Source of the DNA: Talpa occidentalis
Taxonomy: Eukaryota > Chordata > Mammalia > Eulipotyphla > Talpidae
Assembly (NCBI RefSeq): GCF_014898055.3
Contig: NW_023601433.1
Span: 73,143,683 to 73,207,682, forward strand
DNA length: 64,000 bases
Reading direction: 5' to 3'
Shown: piece after piece, positions 43,641-54,336 of the stretch
How positions within the stretch are numbered: the first letter of the stretch is position 1
Layout: the number at the start of each line of letters is the position of its first letter
Position numbers and translations under genes: made by a program
Notes under the pieces: model-generated
Databases searched by the model: none
The model's input: only the letters and a program-made list of their open reading frames with translations
Told to the model about the DNA's origin: nothing

Positions 43641-44439
43641 TGGGAAGTACCAATTCCAGGATTTCAAGGAAGGGTGGTGCCAGGGGTTTCTCCAATCTCA
43701 AGCTAGATGCAACCATGCTTACCCACCAAGTTCAAGGAGATTCCCAGGGGGGCCTCCCTCACACCCCACAGCGATCCCAGGTACTCACCATCCCCCAATC
43801 AAACAGAACAAGGCCCGACTGCCTCAAACACCACACAAAATCGCAGGCAACAGGGCAGAAAACCCAATTATTCTCAGCTGTTACACTGCTTAATTTAATA
43901 TTTCCAACGAGTTCCTTGAGCTGCTCCTCAAGAATGAAATGCATATTTGGGCTCTGTCACAAAACATTACATTTTGTCAAGGCAATCCATTTTGCTGCAG
44001 TAATTTGTAAGTGTGCACTGGCCCTGGCGCGGTCTGGGGCTTTTATGGTGTCTTCGGGAAGTGAGGCCAGAACATGGGGCTCTGTGCTGTGACAGGCAGG
44101 TGGAAATGGTAGTCTGACAGGACCCAACCTGGCTTCTGTCTTTCTGAAACTTCAGAAAGAGAAAGTTTTGGGGAAACTAACAGATCTGGGGTCTACAGTG
44201 CCACGGCGATTATAGAAACGGGAACTGTGGGCCTTGCTGGTGGAAGATAATGCTGTATCAACACTTTTTAGAAAGATCACACACATCATCATCAAAGGAA
44301 AAAAATTTAAGACAAGAATCACTAAAACATCACCCGTAAACACTCACCAAGTAAGGAAGATAGTGGTGTCGATCTTTTGCTATACATGCCTTTAAACTGG
44401 CTTATAAACAAGCACACAGACCCAGCCAGTGGGATTCCA
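43641..44439. other. Unassigned, possible conserved block
   Basis: 43860-44050 has TTAATTTAATATTTCC, AAATGCATATTTGGGC and CAGTAATTTGTAAGTG, without a recognised repeat. The 159-codon frame 43613-44092 starts in the MIR and is not recognised. Confidence 0.35.
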
Positions 44440-44660
44440 CTTTCCTTTTAGTTTAATTTTATTGTGAAATAATTAGACTCACAAGGTGTTGTTACAAGAA
44501 ACTCACAGAGTGTCCCCCGGCCCCCTTCTCTCGGAGACAGGACATTGGAATTCCGTTTGTTTTATTTTCTGCCATTGCCACTTAGCACCTTCGACTATGA
44601 AATGTTTAGGAGATACTGTCCATCCCTGTGCATAATTGTGTTGTTGTCTCATCCTTTCAT
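44440..44660 (-). mobile_element. Old L1 3' UTR fragment
   Basis: TTTTATTGTGAAATAATTAGACTCACAAGG then TTACAAGAAACTCACAGAGTG resembles antisense L1M 3' UTR. Confidence 0.6.
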
Positions 44661-44899
44661 ATTCCCAAGATCTAAGGAGGGAACTAAGATGAGCTAGTGT
44701 TCTGATGGAGGAGGGACGCGGAATTCAGGGCTCCTGTTTCTCTAGCTCCCAACAGCCAAGGCAACTGCTTGGAAAAAAATCTACTCAATACATTTGACCC
44801 GTGTACATAACATTTGGTTTTAAGATCAGGGAGGATCCTGGGGTTTTGAAAAGGAGGGATTCCAAGGTTTTTGAAAGGTTTTCCCAATCTCAAATTGCA

Positions 44900-45035
44900 T
44901 GGAGGTCCTGTTTTCCTCACTCCCCTTTTGTTGGACATTTGAACTGTTTCTAATGTTTAATACAAACATTATTAAATGTTTGTCTATTCTGGCATACTTG
45001 TCTAAATAATTCCTTAGTTCATTTAAGTAGAATTT
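44900..45035 (-). mobile_element. Old L1 ORF2-end fragment
   Basis: GTTGGACATTTGAACTGTTTCTAATG, then ATTAAATGTTTGTCTATTC, as in antisense L1 ORF2 C-terminal DNA. Confidence 0.6.
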
Positions 45036-45244
45036 AAGTTCCATATTTACAAGTTCTTATAAGTGGAAGTTAAAGAGGCCCGATTAAGAGGGAAGCAGGT
45101 TTTTTTCTTGCAGGAAGCACAGCAGGGGGCTCAAAGTCCCTCTTGCAGACCCCTGGACTCGTGTCACAGAGGTCTGTTTGCATGCTTGGCCCTCTGCTAA
45201 CTCCTGGGACTAAAACCTCCTAGATTTGCCCATGGTAAGAATTT

Positions 45245-45355
45245 CATTCCCAATTTTGCTGAGAAAGACGATGTTCCCAGAGGTGAAATGGCTTCTTTCA
45301 GGCCAGATCCCTGGTAGGGATCCTGAGTGGGGACTCAACCTGCTGGGTTCTTTCC
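45245..45355 (-). mobile_element. MIR SINE
   Basis: CCCAATTTTGCTGAGAAAGACG, AGAGGTGAAATGGCTTC, GGGGACTCAACCTGCTGG. Confidence 0.55.
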
Positions 45356-45734
45356 ACCATGTCTTGGTGCATGCACTCCTGCACGCGCACAGGCTCAGTC
45401 AGGAGCCAGTTTCTAGGTTGGCTTTGAGTAATGACATGCAATCTCTTCGTATCTCCATTTCTTGAAGTGTATGACTGGGAAATCTATAAGAGAGGAATAT
45501 TCTTGGGATATTTGAATTTACATGAAATCCAAGCTTTTCTTTACTATAGGACTTTTCCTAGTCTTTGTTACAATAATGCATATTATGAAACTCCAAGAAG
45601 AGGATTTACCTGGCTCTAATGTATTGCTGGGGAATCCTTTTATCACAAAGCATCTCATGGGGCTATTACTTCATGGAATTAATTTAAGGAATACTTTTTT
45701 CTAACTAGCTAGGTACCTATCCTTATATTAAACT

Positions 45735-45815
45735 CTCCTGAACATTTATATGGGACTCTGCCTATGCCAGGCCTTGTGCTAAGCACTTCATCCACCAGCC
45801 CGTCATTTAATCAGT
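45735..45815 (-). mobile_element. MIR fragment
   Basis: ACATTTATATGGGACTCTGCCTATGCCAGGCCTTGTGCTAAGCACTTC. Confidence 0.75.
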
Positions 45816-46559
45816 GTGATCATCTCTGAATGAGTCAGTGGTTGTGTTGTTGAGAAAATGAGAGTGAAGGAGTGAGGGGGTCTTAGCAGGTAGCAGATGG
45901 CTCATTCCAAGGGACCTAGGATGGTGGCAAGAGCTAAAAATAAGAAGATGATCAATCACCTCAGGGCTTGCATGAACAGGGAGCTGCTCCTTTTCTGAGG
46001 CTAAGGGCCAAGGCCAGGGGGTTTTTATAGGGAATCTGTAGGGAATCGGGGATAGCTGTCAGAGGAGAGCTGTGACCTTTGGTGGAGGGGCACAGCCAGC
46101 AGTCAGGGTGGAATCCAACACAGAGAGAGCTAGGAGTTGAGACTCCATACACTGTCTCCTCCTCCCTCTCATCTCGCACTGGCATCTCCCATTGGGTGGG
46201 CCAACCTGGGAGCAGGAGAGCAAGGTACCCTTGATGCAGGTCAGCCTACCTGGACACAGATGGGGAGTGGGCCTGGAGGTGTAAATGGGAGAAATACATT
46301 CATACTAGGGAGTGAGACTACATTCACACTTAGTGAAAAGTAAGTGATTGAATGAGAGAGTTGAGTGGTGAGCCAGTGAATGGGTGAAGGACAGCAGCTG
46401 TCCCCCTGTGATCCAGAACCCTCTCCCCAAAAGTCACCTTACCCTCCTGCTTCAAGCACCACCCAGGACCTAGGCTGGGGGTCAAACCCTCCTTAGCTTC
46501 CGTCATTATCCCATCAGATTGGGGCTGTCATTAGCCCCCAGTGCTGAACAAAGGCCCTC
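45816..46559. other. Unassigned
   Basis: Unique DNA; GAGTGAGACTACATTC/ACACTTAGTGAAAAG and GTGAGTGG-type echoes at 46300-46390. No gene. Confidence 0.4.
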
Positions 46560-46800
46560 GCCCAGGCGGCCATATCCACGAGGCTAATTAATTGGATTAA
46601 TGGTAGAGCAGCCCACACTGGGTCTGGCTGGGATAATTTCAATGAACGCTGAACACCAATCCCCAAAGTCATTGGAATATGGATGAGGCAAATTGAGTTA
46701 AAATTGAGGAGATTGCTGCATTCATTAGCCCGCCCACCCTCTGAAGTCGCTGGTTAATATGCAAACTATTAATATGCAAATCAGTGCAAATGGAAAAAAA
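46560..46800. promoter_or_regulatory. Candidate developmental enhancer
   Basis: TAATTGGATTA at 46589-46599 is a perfect P3 paired-class homeodomain palindrome, overlapping another TAATTA. At 46754-46765 and 46769-46780 the 12-mer TTAATATGCAAA is repeated exactly 15 bp apart. The second copy makes a perfect octamer ATGCAAAT (46774-46781), and a third TGCAAAT begins at 46785. No known repeat covers this. Function is inference. Confidence 0.45.
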
Positions 46801-47149
46801 AAGAAGTGTGATTCACCCACCCCCCTCTTTTTTTTTTTTGGAAACTCAGCTACACATGGGCAGCTGCTTCCTGTGAAAGGGAGAGGCAAGGCGTGCTTGT
46901 GCAGGTCTCTGAGGCAGGGGAAGGGACTGGAGATTTCATGTCAGAAATTAATTAAAAGCAGCAGCAGGGACACAGCACACCTTTATCAGCCTGCAAACAC
47001 GTGTTAGAGTAAGTGGGGCAATGTGGGGGAACTGGATTCCAGGGGCAAGACTGGCTGTGCACCTGCGGACAGGTCCCTGGAGGTCTTGGGAGGTCCTTTT
47101 GGGTTGAGCTATTTAAATTTTTATTTGGCTGTGTGTTCTTGTGTTTTAT
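46801..47149. other. Unassigned
   Basis: C-rich then T12 at 46828-46840, then unique DNA. No gene. Confidence 0.4.
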
Positions 47150-47225
47150 TTCAACATATATATATGTATAAACATATACATATATATGTATGTACACATA
47201 TATGCATAAACATGTATATATTTAC
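47150..47225. repeat. (TA)n / TATGTA low-complexity tract
   Basis: ACATATATATATG, ACATATACATATATATG and similar alternating purine-pyrimidine blocks. Confidence 0.9.
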
Positions 47226-48340
47226 TACATAAGCAATGGATGTTCACTATAGAAAAATCAGGAAGCAGAGTAAAAGCTCAGTTATCTAGAATTAGAACCA
47301 AATCAGAGCCCGAAGTTATCAAAGATGTCACTTAAAACAAGGAAACATTTTTTAAGTGATATGCTCATACATTTAATGTTTTATTCATTTTATTAATTTT
47401 AAATGAGTTGATTTTTCAATTCCTGGAGAGAGCCACTGTTTCAAAATTCAAAGGTTAAAAGAAAAACGAGAAAAATTGGAGACAGAGGCACGCAGGTCCC
47501 CTTCCTTCCTCAGTGTCCCAGCCCCCCACTTTGCTTCCTTAGAGACAGCACTGGTGCAGGTTCCTAAGAAGTCTTCCCTAAATCTGCTATGCACTTACAG
47601 GCAGGTATATTATGTATTTCTCTCTTCCAAAAACAGAGAATACCGGGCATAATGGTATTTGGCATTTTCCTTCCTTCACTCAAACATCTGAGAGATTTTC
47701 CATGAAGACGACCCCCAACCAATTTTCTGGACTCAAGTCGGGCCACACACCAAAGGATCATTGCTTCCTGCCCAGTGCCCTGTGGGTGGATGTCCAGGTT
47801 GCTTCCTTTGCTTTTGGCTGTTTTAGTTGATAACGCAATAAAAACCTATGTGCATTTTGAACCAGTGGGAGACCCGTAGGAGAGGCTCCTGGGGTGGTGG
47901 CAGGGCTGGAGGAGGCACCTGAGCAGCTGTGATAACTGTGGGCACTGGCTCTGCATGCAGCCTGTGTCAGCTGCTGCTCCCCCCAGGGACCCCGGAGTGC
48001 CCACTTGCTCACAGCCCTGCCAGCAGAGCGGTGGGTTCTTCAACTTTTGGATCTTTGCCAACCCTATAGGGGAAGAGGGGTATCTCCAGCAAGGTTTCAT
48101 TTGCATTTCTTTTTTCAGTAGTTAAGATGAGCTTTTTCCCCCTTGTAGTTCCAGAGCTATTTGTATTTTCTTTATTAACTTGCTCTTCATTCCTTTCCCT
48201 ACTTCTCCATTAAGTGAGTAGCTTCCCTTTCTTATTGATTGGTAGGGAGAGCTCTTTAAGCACTATGAGATTAGGTCTTTGTCTGTGGTAGGAAGCTCTA
48301 GTACTTTCCCCCAGTTTTCTGTTTGTCTTGGGGCTTTGAC
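47226..48340 (-). mobile_element. Old L1 (L1M/HAL1-type), antisense
   Basis: GTGGGTGGATGTCCAGGTTGC, TTGATAACGCAATAAAAACC, TGTGCATTTTGAACC, then CTTTTGGATCTTTGCCAACCCTATAGG, GGTATCTCCAGCAAGG, TTTCATTTGCATTTC, CTTATTGATTGGTAGGGAGAGCTC and TTAGGTCTTTGTCTGTGG follow L1M ORF2 and 3' UTR antisense order. The middle (47870-48020) is a GC-rich block foreign to the L1. Confidence 0.75.
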
Positions 48341-49117
48341 CATGGGGAAAACAAGACCGTAGTGCAATTGTGCTTAAAATGTGTACATTTAGTCACCAAA
48401 CTTTTGATGCTGGACCCAGGTTCTAGCTTTGAATTTTGCTTTTCCCTGGAGGTCACTTCCAGTCTGTCTTTCTTGACTAAACCCACAGCCATAACGCATC
48501 ATTTCTCATTAATAGTGTCTGGATTAGATTTCTTCCCAGTGGAGCAAGAATTTAAAACAATAAAAATGTCACCTGAGTGTGAGTGCAACGTTTTTCTCAA
48601 TCTTTTGTGATTCCCCCCTCCTATCCGTGCTGGCATCTTGGTATATATATTGGTATATATTATATATGCAATATTTATTTCGTGTATGTGTGTGTGTGTG
48701 TGCTGTTTATGCAGCTGACCTTCATTGTGCAATTCCAAAAATCAGAATCAATATTCATGGAAACAATAGCTTTTCTTTGTAAACTCATAAGTCATTGGTT
48801 TTCCTAAAGTTCAATCCAAAGATCTAGTTAGGCTAAGTATCATAACGAGTACATTCAGAATGAGTAAGTTCTGGAGCACACACACCCAACCTGTGCTGAA
48901 GAAGCCCCTTGACTAGCGAGAGGAGATGTGACTCCAGGTGAGGTGAGGAGCAGCCACTGGCCAAGAGTGGGACACTCTTGAACCATAGGTACTTGTCCTT
49001 GATGGAGGGAACAGGGAATATTGGTTAATCCAGTGAGTTTGGTAAATGGAGGTCAGTTCCAAGAGTTGCTTGATCAATGAATGACCAAAAGGGTGGTCAT
49101 TCATGGTGCCAAATCTT
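48341..49117. other. Unassigned, with TATA/TG tract
   Basis: (TA)n and (TG)n at 48640-48702. The remainder is unique, with no gene. Confidence 0.4.
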
Positions 49118-49250
49118 TGGTACAACTTATTTATTAAGCATGGTAAGCACTTTCACACATTTTCCCCCATTTCATTATCCTGTTTTATCGATAAGAAAGC
49201 TGAGATCCAGAGCAGGGAAGCATTTCTCCAAGGTCATATTGGAAATGAAT
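49118..49250 (-). mobile_element. MIR SINE
   Basis: ATTAAGCATGGTAAGCACTTTC, TTTATCGATAAGAAAGCTGAG, CCAAGGTCATATTGGAAATG. Confidence 0.75.
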
Positions 49251-49319
49251 ACTGTTGCTTACATGTTGGAAGGATGAGAAAAATGATGAAAGAAAAATGG
49301 AGCCATACTGGATTCCTTG

Positions 49320-49340
49320 TTTTTTTTTTTTTTTTCTTTT
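49320..49340. repeat. Poly(T) run
   Basis: T-rich block ending TTTTTCTTTT at the SINE target site. Confidence 0.9.
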
Positions 49341-49353
49341 AAGAAATGAAACA

Positions 49354-49624
49354 GGGCCTCCCTGGTGGCGCAGGCGGTTGGGCGCAGCACTGTGAAGCTG
49401 TCTGTAGCCTCTGCAGTGCCGGTTCGATCCCCTCCAGCTTCGGAGCAACCCACATGGAGCGGTAGACTTCTTCTGCCGCGCCCGCTGCTCCCCTCAGCAG
49501 TGTATTTCATCAGCCTGCCTGTTCTGTTCCCCACTCTCTCTCTGGTGAATCCTCTCACACCCCACACACCTCTGGCCTGGCCTGTACCCCAGCTCTTGTA
49601 TAAATAAAATAAATCTTTAAAAAA
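49354..49624 (+). mobile_element. tRNA-derived SINE, best-preserved copy
   Basis: Begins GGGCCTCCCTGGTGGCGCAG. A box TGGCGCAGGCGG at 49366-49377 and canonical B box GGTTCGATCC at 49421-49430 are intact, so an internal RNA polymerase III promoter is still visible. The tail ends AAATAAATCTTTAAAAAA. Target-site duplication AAGAAATGAAACA (49341-49353) and AAGAAATAAAACA (49625-49637), one difference. Confidence 0.95.
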
Positions 49625-49639
49625 AAGAAATAAAACAAC

Positions 49640-49930
49640 ATAAATGACCTAGGTGAATTTTATAGTATGTGTACATATTGAAACATTTATAAAGTAGAGA
49701 ATGGCAATGAGTACGCCCCCTGTGCCCACCTCCCGGTTTTAGAAAGAGACCATCACAAGCTTCCCCAGGTCTTCCTCTCCCTCTGGAGTAACCTCCATTC
49801 CGAATTTATATTCCTCAGTCCTTGCTTTCCTTTATAATTTTATATATAGGTTGCTAAGCCTGAATACGGTGTTGTTTACTTTTACCTCTTTTTGAATTTT
49901 CAATGAACAGAATTATCCTGCTGTCCTCTT
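49640..49930 (-). mobile_element. Old L1 3' UTR fragment
   Basis: ACATTTATAAAGTAGAGAATGG...TGTGCCCACCTCCC, then AATTTATATTCCTCAG and TATAATTTTATATATAGG. Style of antisense L1M 3' UTR. Confidence 0.5.
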
Positions 49931-50376
49931 GGGACCTTTCTTTTGCTTTGTCTCTTGGTAGGATGCCCTGGTGTCCTTTGTGTCCATTAGCGCTGCCTCT
50001 CGTCACCTGTGTGAAGGAGAGTGTGCTATCTGTCATGCTGGACTGACACCCGGCCAGGGCAGCTGTCTGAGCGGTCACCTTCCCCTTGCCGCACCTTGCC
50101 CTGGGGTCTTTCAGGTCGTCCTTCTTCCCAGTGCCCAGACTGGGCATGTGACCATGGCCACTCTGCTGGCCCATGAGATGCTCAGACTCTGCACCCTGTG
50201 CCCCCACCACCACGGGAGCAGGCACGATTGCAGAGCAGGACTGTGAAGGTGACAGTCACCCTTTTCCAATTCAATTCCCCCCTGTCTCAAGCCTTTTGTG
50301 ACTCCTGGACTAGGCTGGACATCTGAGGTCCACGATGCAGAACTTGTCTCTGTCATTGCCTAGCAGTGCTCTGAAT
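49931..50376. other. Unassigned
   Basis: GC-moderate DNA. Frames at 49854-50356 lack recognised products. Confidence 0.4.
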
Positions 50377-50434
50377 GGGGGAAGGGCGGGCAGGCGGGAG
50401 GGCAGTTGGGAGGGAGGGAGGGAGGGAAGGAGGG
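50377..50434 (+). repeat. G-rich tract with eleven G runs
   Basis: Eleven runs of three or more G in 58 bases, beginning GGGGGAAGGGCGGG and ending in (GGGA)n GGGAAGGAGGG. Every neighbouring group of four has loops of 7 or fewer bases. Confidence 0.95.
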
Positions 50435-50694
50435 AGCAGCCCAGTTTGCCTGTGGTCATGTCACCTCTTTCCCCCGTGATCATGGCACACAGTCTCTGTC
50501 CATCCCTTATACCAAATTCGGTCCATCTTGTGACTCTTAGAAACAGGAGCTGCCCGTGGGTCCTTGCAGTCTGTCTTGGCGTGACTTAATCTCAGGTGCA
50601 ATAGAGACTAAAATCTGTAAAGACGTGCTTTCCAGTGATCACCCCAACAGAGGTGTAGATGCTGAGAGGGACTCGGTGGTGAGGGTGTTAGTGC
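50435..50694. other. Unassigned
   Basis: Unique DNA, no gene. Confidence 0.4.
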
Positions 50695-50775
50695 TGCTCA
50701 CAGAGTCAGCCCACAAATATTGATTAAGCACCTGCCATACAACAGGCCTGGTGTGAGACCCAAGCCAGAAACAGC
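50695..50775 (-). mobile_element. LINE L2 terminus
   Basis: AGCCCACAAATATTGATTAAGCACCTGCCATACAACAGGCCTGG. Confidence 0.7.
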
Positions 50776-50834
50776 TGGGGAGGAGCAAGTAAAGATAATT
50801 AATTATCATACAATTATCATCACAGATAACATGC

Positions 50835-51060
50835 AGTAACCACTCAATAAATTCTGTTCACGTTTCCAAGGGCTTTACATATTTAACACATTTAACACAT
50901 CTTAATCCTAAAAGCACAGTATGATGCAGTACTGTGCTATCTGCCTTTTTGTAGATGAGTATACTGAGGTACAGAGGGCTTACAGAACCTGCTCTAAGGT
51001 CACACAGGCTACCCAAAGAAGGGGACCTAAGCCCTATCAAGTTCAAGTTGTGGTTAAGTC
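50835..51060 (-). mobile_element. MIR SINE
   Basis: TTTACATATTTAACACATTTAAC, GATGAGTATACTGAGGTACAGAGG and AAGGTCACACAGGCTACCC. A tandem duplication ATTTAACACATTTAACACAT lies at 50881-50900. Confidence 0.8.
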
Positions 51061-51344
51061 ATTGAACTTGGTCCCTCTGTCTAGTCCTACAGTGAGCCTC
51101 TGAGCTTGCTGCATCCTCTTGCCTGCCCATAACATGACATCTGACTTCAGGGAAGGGGTGGTGATGTGGAGAGAACCCCCAGTTCTCCTTGGCAACTTCC
51201 ACAGCTGCTCAACAAGATTTTTTCTCTCTGCCTTGCAGCCTTGGAGCCCATCCTGAGCCCTAAAAACCCTGCTGTGAATCAGCCTCACCAGCATGACCAG
51301 GCCCAGGCCTCTTCTGAGGGCTTGGAGGAACTGTCCTGTGGGTG

Positions 51345-51420
51345 TGAAATTGAGGGCCTGAGAGGACAAGAGACATTCTCAAAATCACAAAGCCAGTTGG
51401 TGGCAGAGCAGGGCTCTGTA
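51345..51420 (-). mobile_element. MIR fragment
   Basis: TTGAGGGCCTGAGAGGACAAG, CAAAATCACAAAGCCAGTTGGTGGCAGAGCAGG. Confidence 0.65.
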
Positions 51421-51639
51421 GTTGATAAAGGCATCAGATACTTACTGGATGACAGTGGGATGGAAGATGATTAGGGCAAAGCTAATCTAATGGCAGAGGT
51501 GGGCAGACTCCAGGCAGGCAGGATATGGGGTAAAGGACGATATTGGCATGTGCACAGGCAGCCAAGGGAACCACAGAGAGCCACAGAGGAAAGGGACACC
51601 CTCTTGGGGAGAGAACTTAGGAGAGCACAGAGTAAGTGA

Positions 51640-51790
51640 TGATCATAGAGGCACATGGACTACTAAGCACCTACTGTGTGCCAACCCCTGTGCTGGCTTT
51701 ATGAATGTTTTTACCAGTCTTTCCATGACCCTGGGGAGAGCACAATTGAGGCTCAGAGAAGGCAGGTTACCTCCCAGGACTCCTAACTCT
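51640..51790 (-). mobile_element. MIR SINE
   Basis: CTACTAAGCACCTACTGTGTGCCAACCCCTGTGCTGGC and TTGAGGCTCAGAGAAGGCAGG. Confidence 0.8.
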
Positions 51791-51854
51791 GCTGCCTCCC
51801 TGTTGCAGAAACATGTCACCCACCCACCTAAAACAGGCAACAAGACTAATCACA

Positions 51855-52035
51855 TTGAATGTTGGTATGTGCCCAGCAAGTGGCAGCTTATTAAGCCATT
51901 TATGAATTAGGTACTATTAATATTATTGTTAAGTTCCCATCTGTAGATGAGAAAACAGAGGCTCAAAGGGACTAGCTCAGGCCACATAGCTATGAAGTAG
52001 CAAAACTGGGCTGTGAATCCAGGTGGGCTGGCCTT
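51855..52035 (-). mobile_element. MIR SINE
   Basis: GTGCCCAGCAAGTGGCAGC, GGTACTATTAATATTATTG, CTGTAGATGAGAAAACAGAGGC, CACATAGCTATGAAGTAGC. Confidence 0.85.
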
Positions 52036-52389
52036 GGACTTGACCAGCTGGTGGCAGCTCCAATGGGTCTAGATGAGGCTTCCTGAAACAGGTTTTCAGG
52101 CACACTCCTGTCTTCAGCACAGCTCTAAACCTAACAGACCAAGAAGGTCCCCAGGATCCTCCACCACACCTGAAGCCCAGGAACGGGATCCACTGACATA
52201 CCTGTGGGTGGCCACATAGGCGCTTAAATAGAAAATGCCGTGTGCTGTTTGTGCAGGTGGTATCGTGGGCCCCCTGAGGTCCTGACCTGTCTGAACTAAA
52301 GAGAGCGACTTAGTGTTAGGAGGGGCTGTAATTTTCCCATTTGTGCTGTGTCTGTGTAGTCACTGCTGAGGTAGAGCTCAAGCTGGAAA
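52036..52389. other. Unassigned
   Basis: Unique DNA, no gene. Confidence 0.4.
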
Positions 52390-52452
52390 ATTCCGCCAAT
52401 CTGAACTTTAAGGTAAGTTTAGATTGCCCTCCATAATGGTTGCTGTAGTTTT

Positions 52453-52500
52453 ATTATTTCTATTTTGTTGAGAATTATTATTTCTATTTTGTTGAGAATT
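52453..52500. repeat. Exact 24 bp tandem duplication
   Basis: ATTATTTCTATTTTGTTG plus AGAATT is present twice, 52453-52476 and 52477-52500, without a difference. Confidence 0.95.
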
Positions 52501-53277
52501 TGAATTGATGTTCATCAGGGACATGGATCTAATGTTCTTGTCTCGTGCTGTCTTTCTCTAGTTTTGGTATTAGGGTAACGTTGGCATTGGAGCACATGTC
52601 AGGGAGCATTCTTGTGTGTATTTTAAAAAATAATTTGATCAAGGTGGGCATAAATTCTTCTTTTAAAGTTTGATAAAATTTATTTGTAAAGGCATTTGGT
52701 CCTGAGATTTTGCTTCTCAGAAGATTTTTTTTTTTTTTTTTTTACTACTTTTTCAATTTCCATGCTTTTGACAGGTTTGTTCCATCCATCCATTTCTTCC
52801 TGAGTTAGTTTTGGTAGATTATGTTGATCTCAAAATTTAGCCATTTCTTCAAGGTTATTGAATTTATTGGCATATAGTTATTCACAGTAATCTCTATGAT
52901 CTCTCATATTTCCATGCTATCTGTGCTGATTTCTCCTCTTTCATTTGTGATTCCATTTATTAATGTTTTCTCTCTTCATTTATTTTTGTTTGTCTATCTA
53001 GAAGTTTACATATTTTGTTTACCTTTTTGAAGACCTAGGTCTTCATTTCAATGAATTTTTGTGTAGTCCTTTTTATCTCTTTCATTTATTTCTGCTCTTA
53101 TTTTTATTATTTCCTTCCTTCTCTTAACTTTGGGTCTTGTTTGTTCCTTTTTTTCCAAGTTGCTTTAGGTGTAATTTTAGATAGTTTATTTGGGATTTTT
53201 CTTGCTTCTAAGGTCCACTTTTGCTGCTCCCCCATAGATTCTGTTAGCTTGCATCATCATTTTTGTTTACATCATGG

Positions 53278-53278
53278 G

Positions 53279-53312
<34 letters not shown>

Positions 53313-53480
53313 TTACACACATATATACACATATATAACATTAATATATAACATTAATATATATTATATATTAATATAATATATATTATATATAATATTA
53401 TAATATATTATATATATTATATTATATTAATATAATATATATTAATATAATATATATTATAAAATTAATATAATATATTA
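53278..53480. repeat. (GT)n then palindromic AT tract
   Basis: (GT)n at 53279-53298 passes into (TA)n, then about 150 bases made almost only of A and T with TTAATATA and TATATTAA units in both orientations. Confidence 0.95.
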
Positions 53481-54336
53481 ATTTATGCTTTGATTGTCTC
53501 TTTTATCCAATTGTTATTAAATAGCATGCTGCTTAATCTCCATGTAATCATAGTTTTTCCTTGTAGTTGATTTCTAATTTTATAGCATTATAATCAGAGA
53601 AAGTACTGGGTATAAGTACTGGGTATAATTTTTATCTTTGCAGTTTTATTAACAATTGGCTTGTGTACCAAGAGATGGTCTATTCTTGAAAATATTCCAT
53701 GTGTACTTGAAAAAACTGTGTATAGTTGTTTTTGGGTGAAATATTCTGTAGATGTATGTTAGACCTACTTGGTTCAGCTCCTCATTTAAAGCTATTCTTT
53801 CCATATTTATGCTTTGTCTTATTGATCTCTCCATTGTTGTAAGTGGGGCATTAAAGACCCCAAGTATTATTGTGCTTTTATCAATATTTCTCTTAAGTTC
53901 TGTTATTAATTATCTTCTATATCTCAGTGCTCTATCATTCAGTGTATGTGTGTATAAGTGTTATTTCTTCTTATTGTATTAGAACCTTAATCATAAGATA
54001 GTGCCCATCACTCATTTCTTTTTGATTGCCATTTGCTTGCATAACTGTTTTCCAGCCTTTAATTTTAAGACTGTGCTTATCTTTGTTGGTAAGGTGAATT
54101 TCTTGTAAATAGAGAAGCTTGGACTTTATCTGAAATCCTTCAGTCACTCTACATCTTTTGACTGGTGACTCAGACCATTTACATTTAAGGTGATTACTGA
54201 GACATAAGTGTTCCTTGACATTTTGTTAAATTTTTTTTTGCCTTTTTTTATTTTTGAGGGCTTTCTGGTATGTTTTGTTTAAGTTCAATTTCCATTGTCT
54301 TATGTGTTAATTCTATATTTGGATAAATCAGGCAGA

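Larger units (their letters stand above)
52390..54290 (-). mobile_element. Long L1 ORF2 fossil, antisense
   Basis: Antisense ORF2 landmarks in order: TGGTCCTGAGATTTTG, ACTTTTTCAATTTCCATGC, GAGTTAGTTTTGGTAGATT, TTGAATTTATTGGCATATAG, TTTCTCCTCTTTCATTTGTG, then TTGTAATCAG-like TATAGCATTATAATCAGAGAAAG, CAAGAGATGGTCTATTC, ATTCTGTAGATGTATGTTAG and AGACCATTTACATTTAAGG. Reading the minus strand this is reverse-transcriptase region ORF2 with many stops. It lacks the 3' end and carries internal AT/GT expansions. Confidence 0.9.

Noticed and set aside
49366..49430. tRNA gene signal (A and B boxes)
   Set aside because: The unit lacks a tRNA fold and is the head of a SINE. The same holds for the other seven copies.
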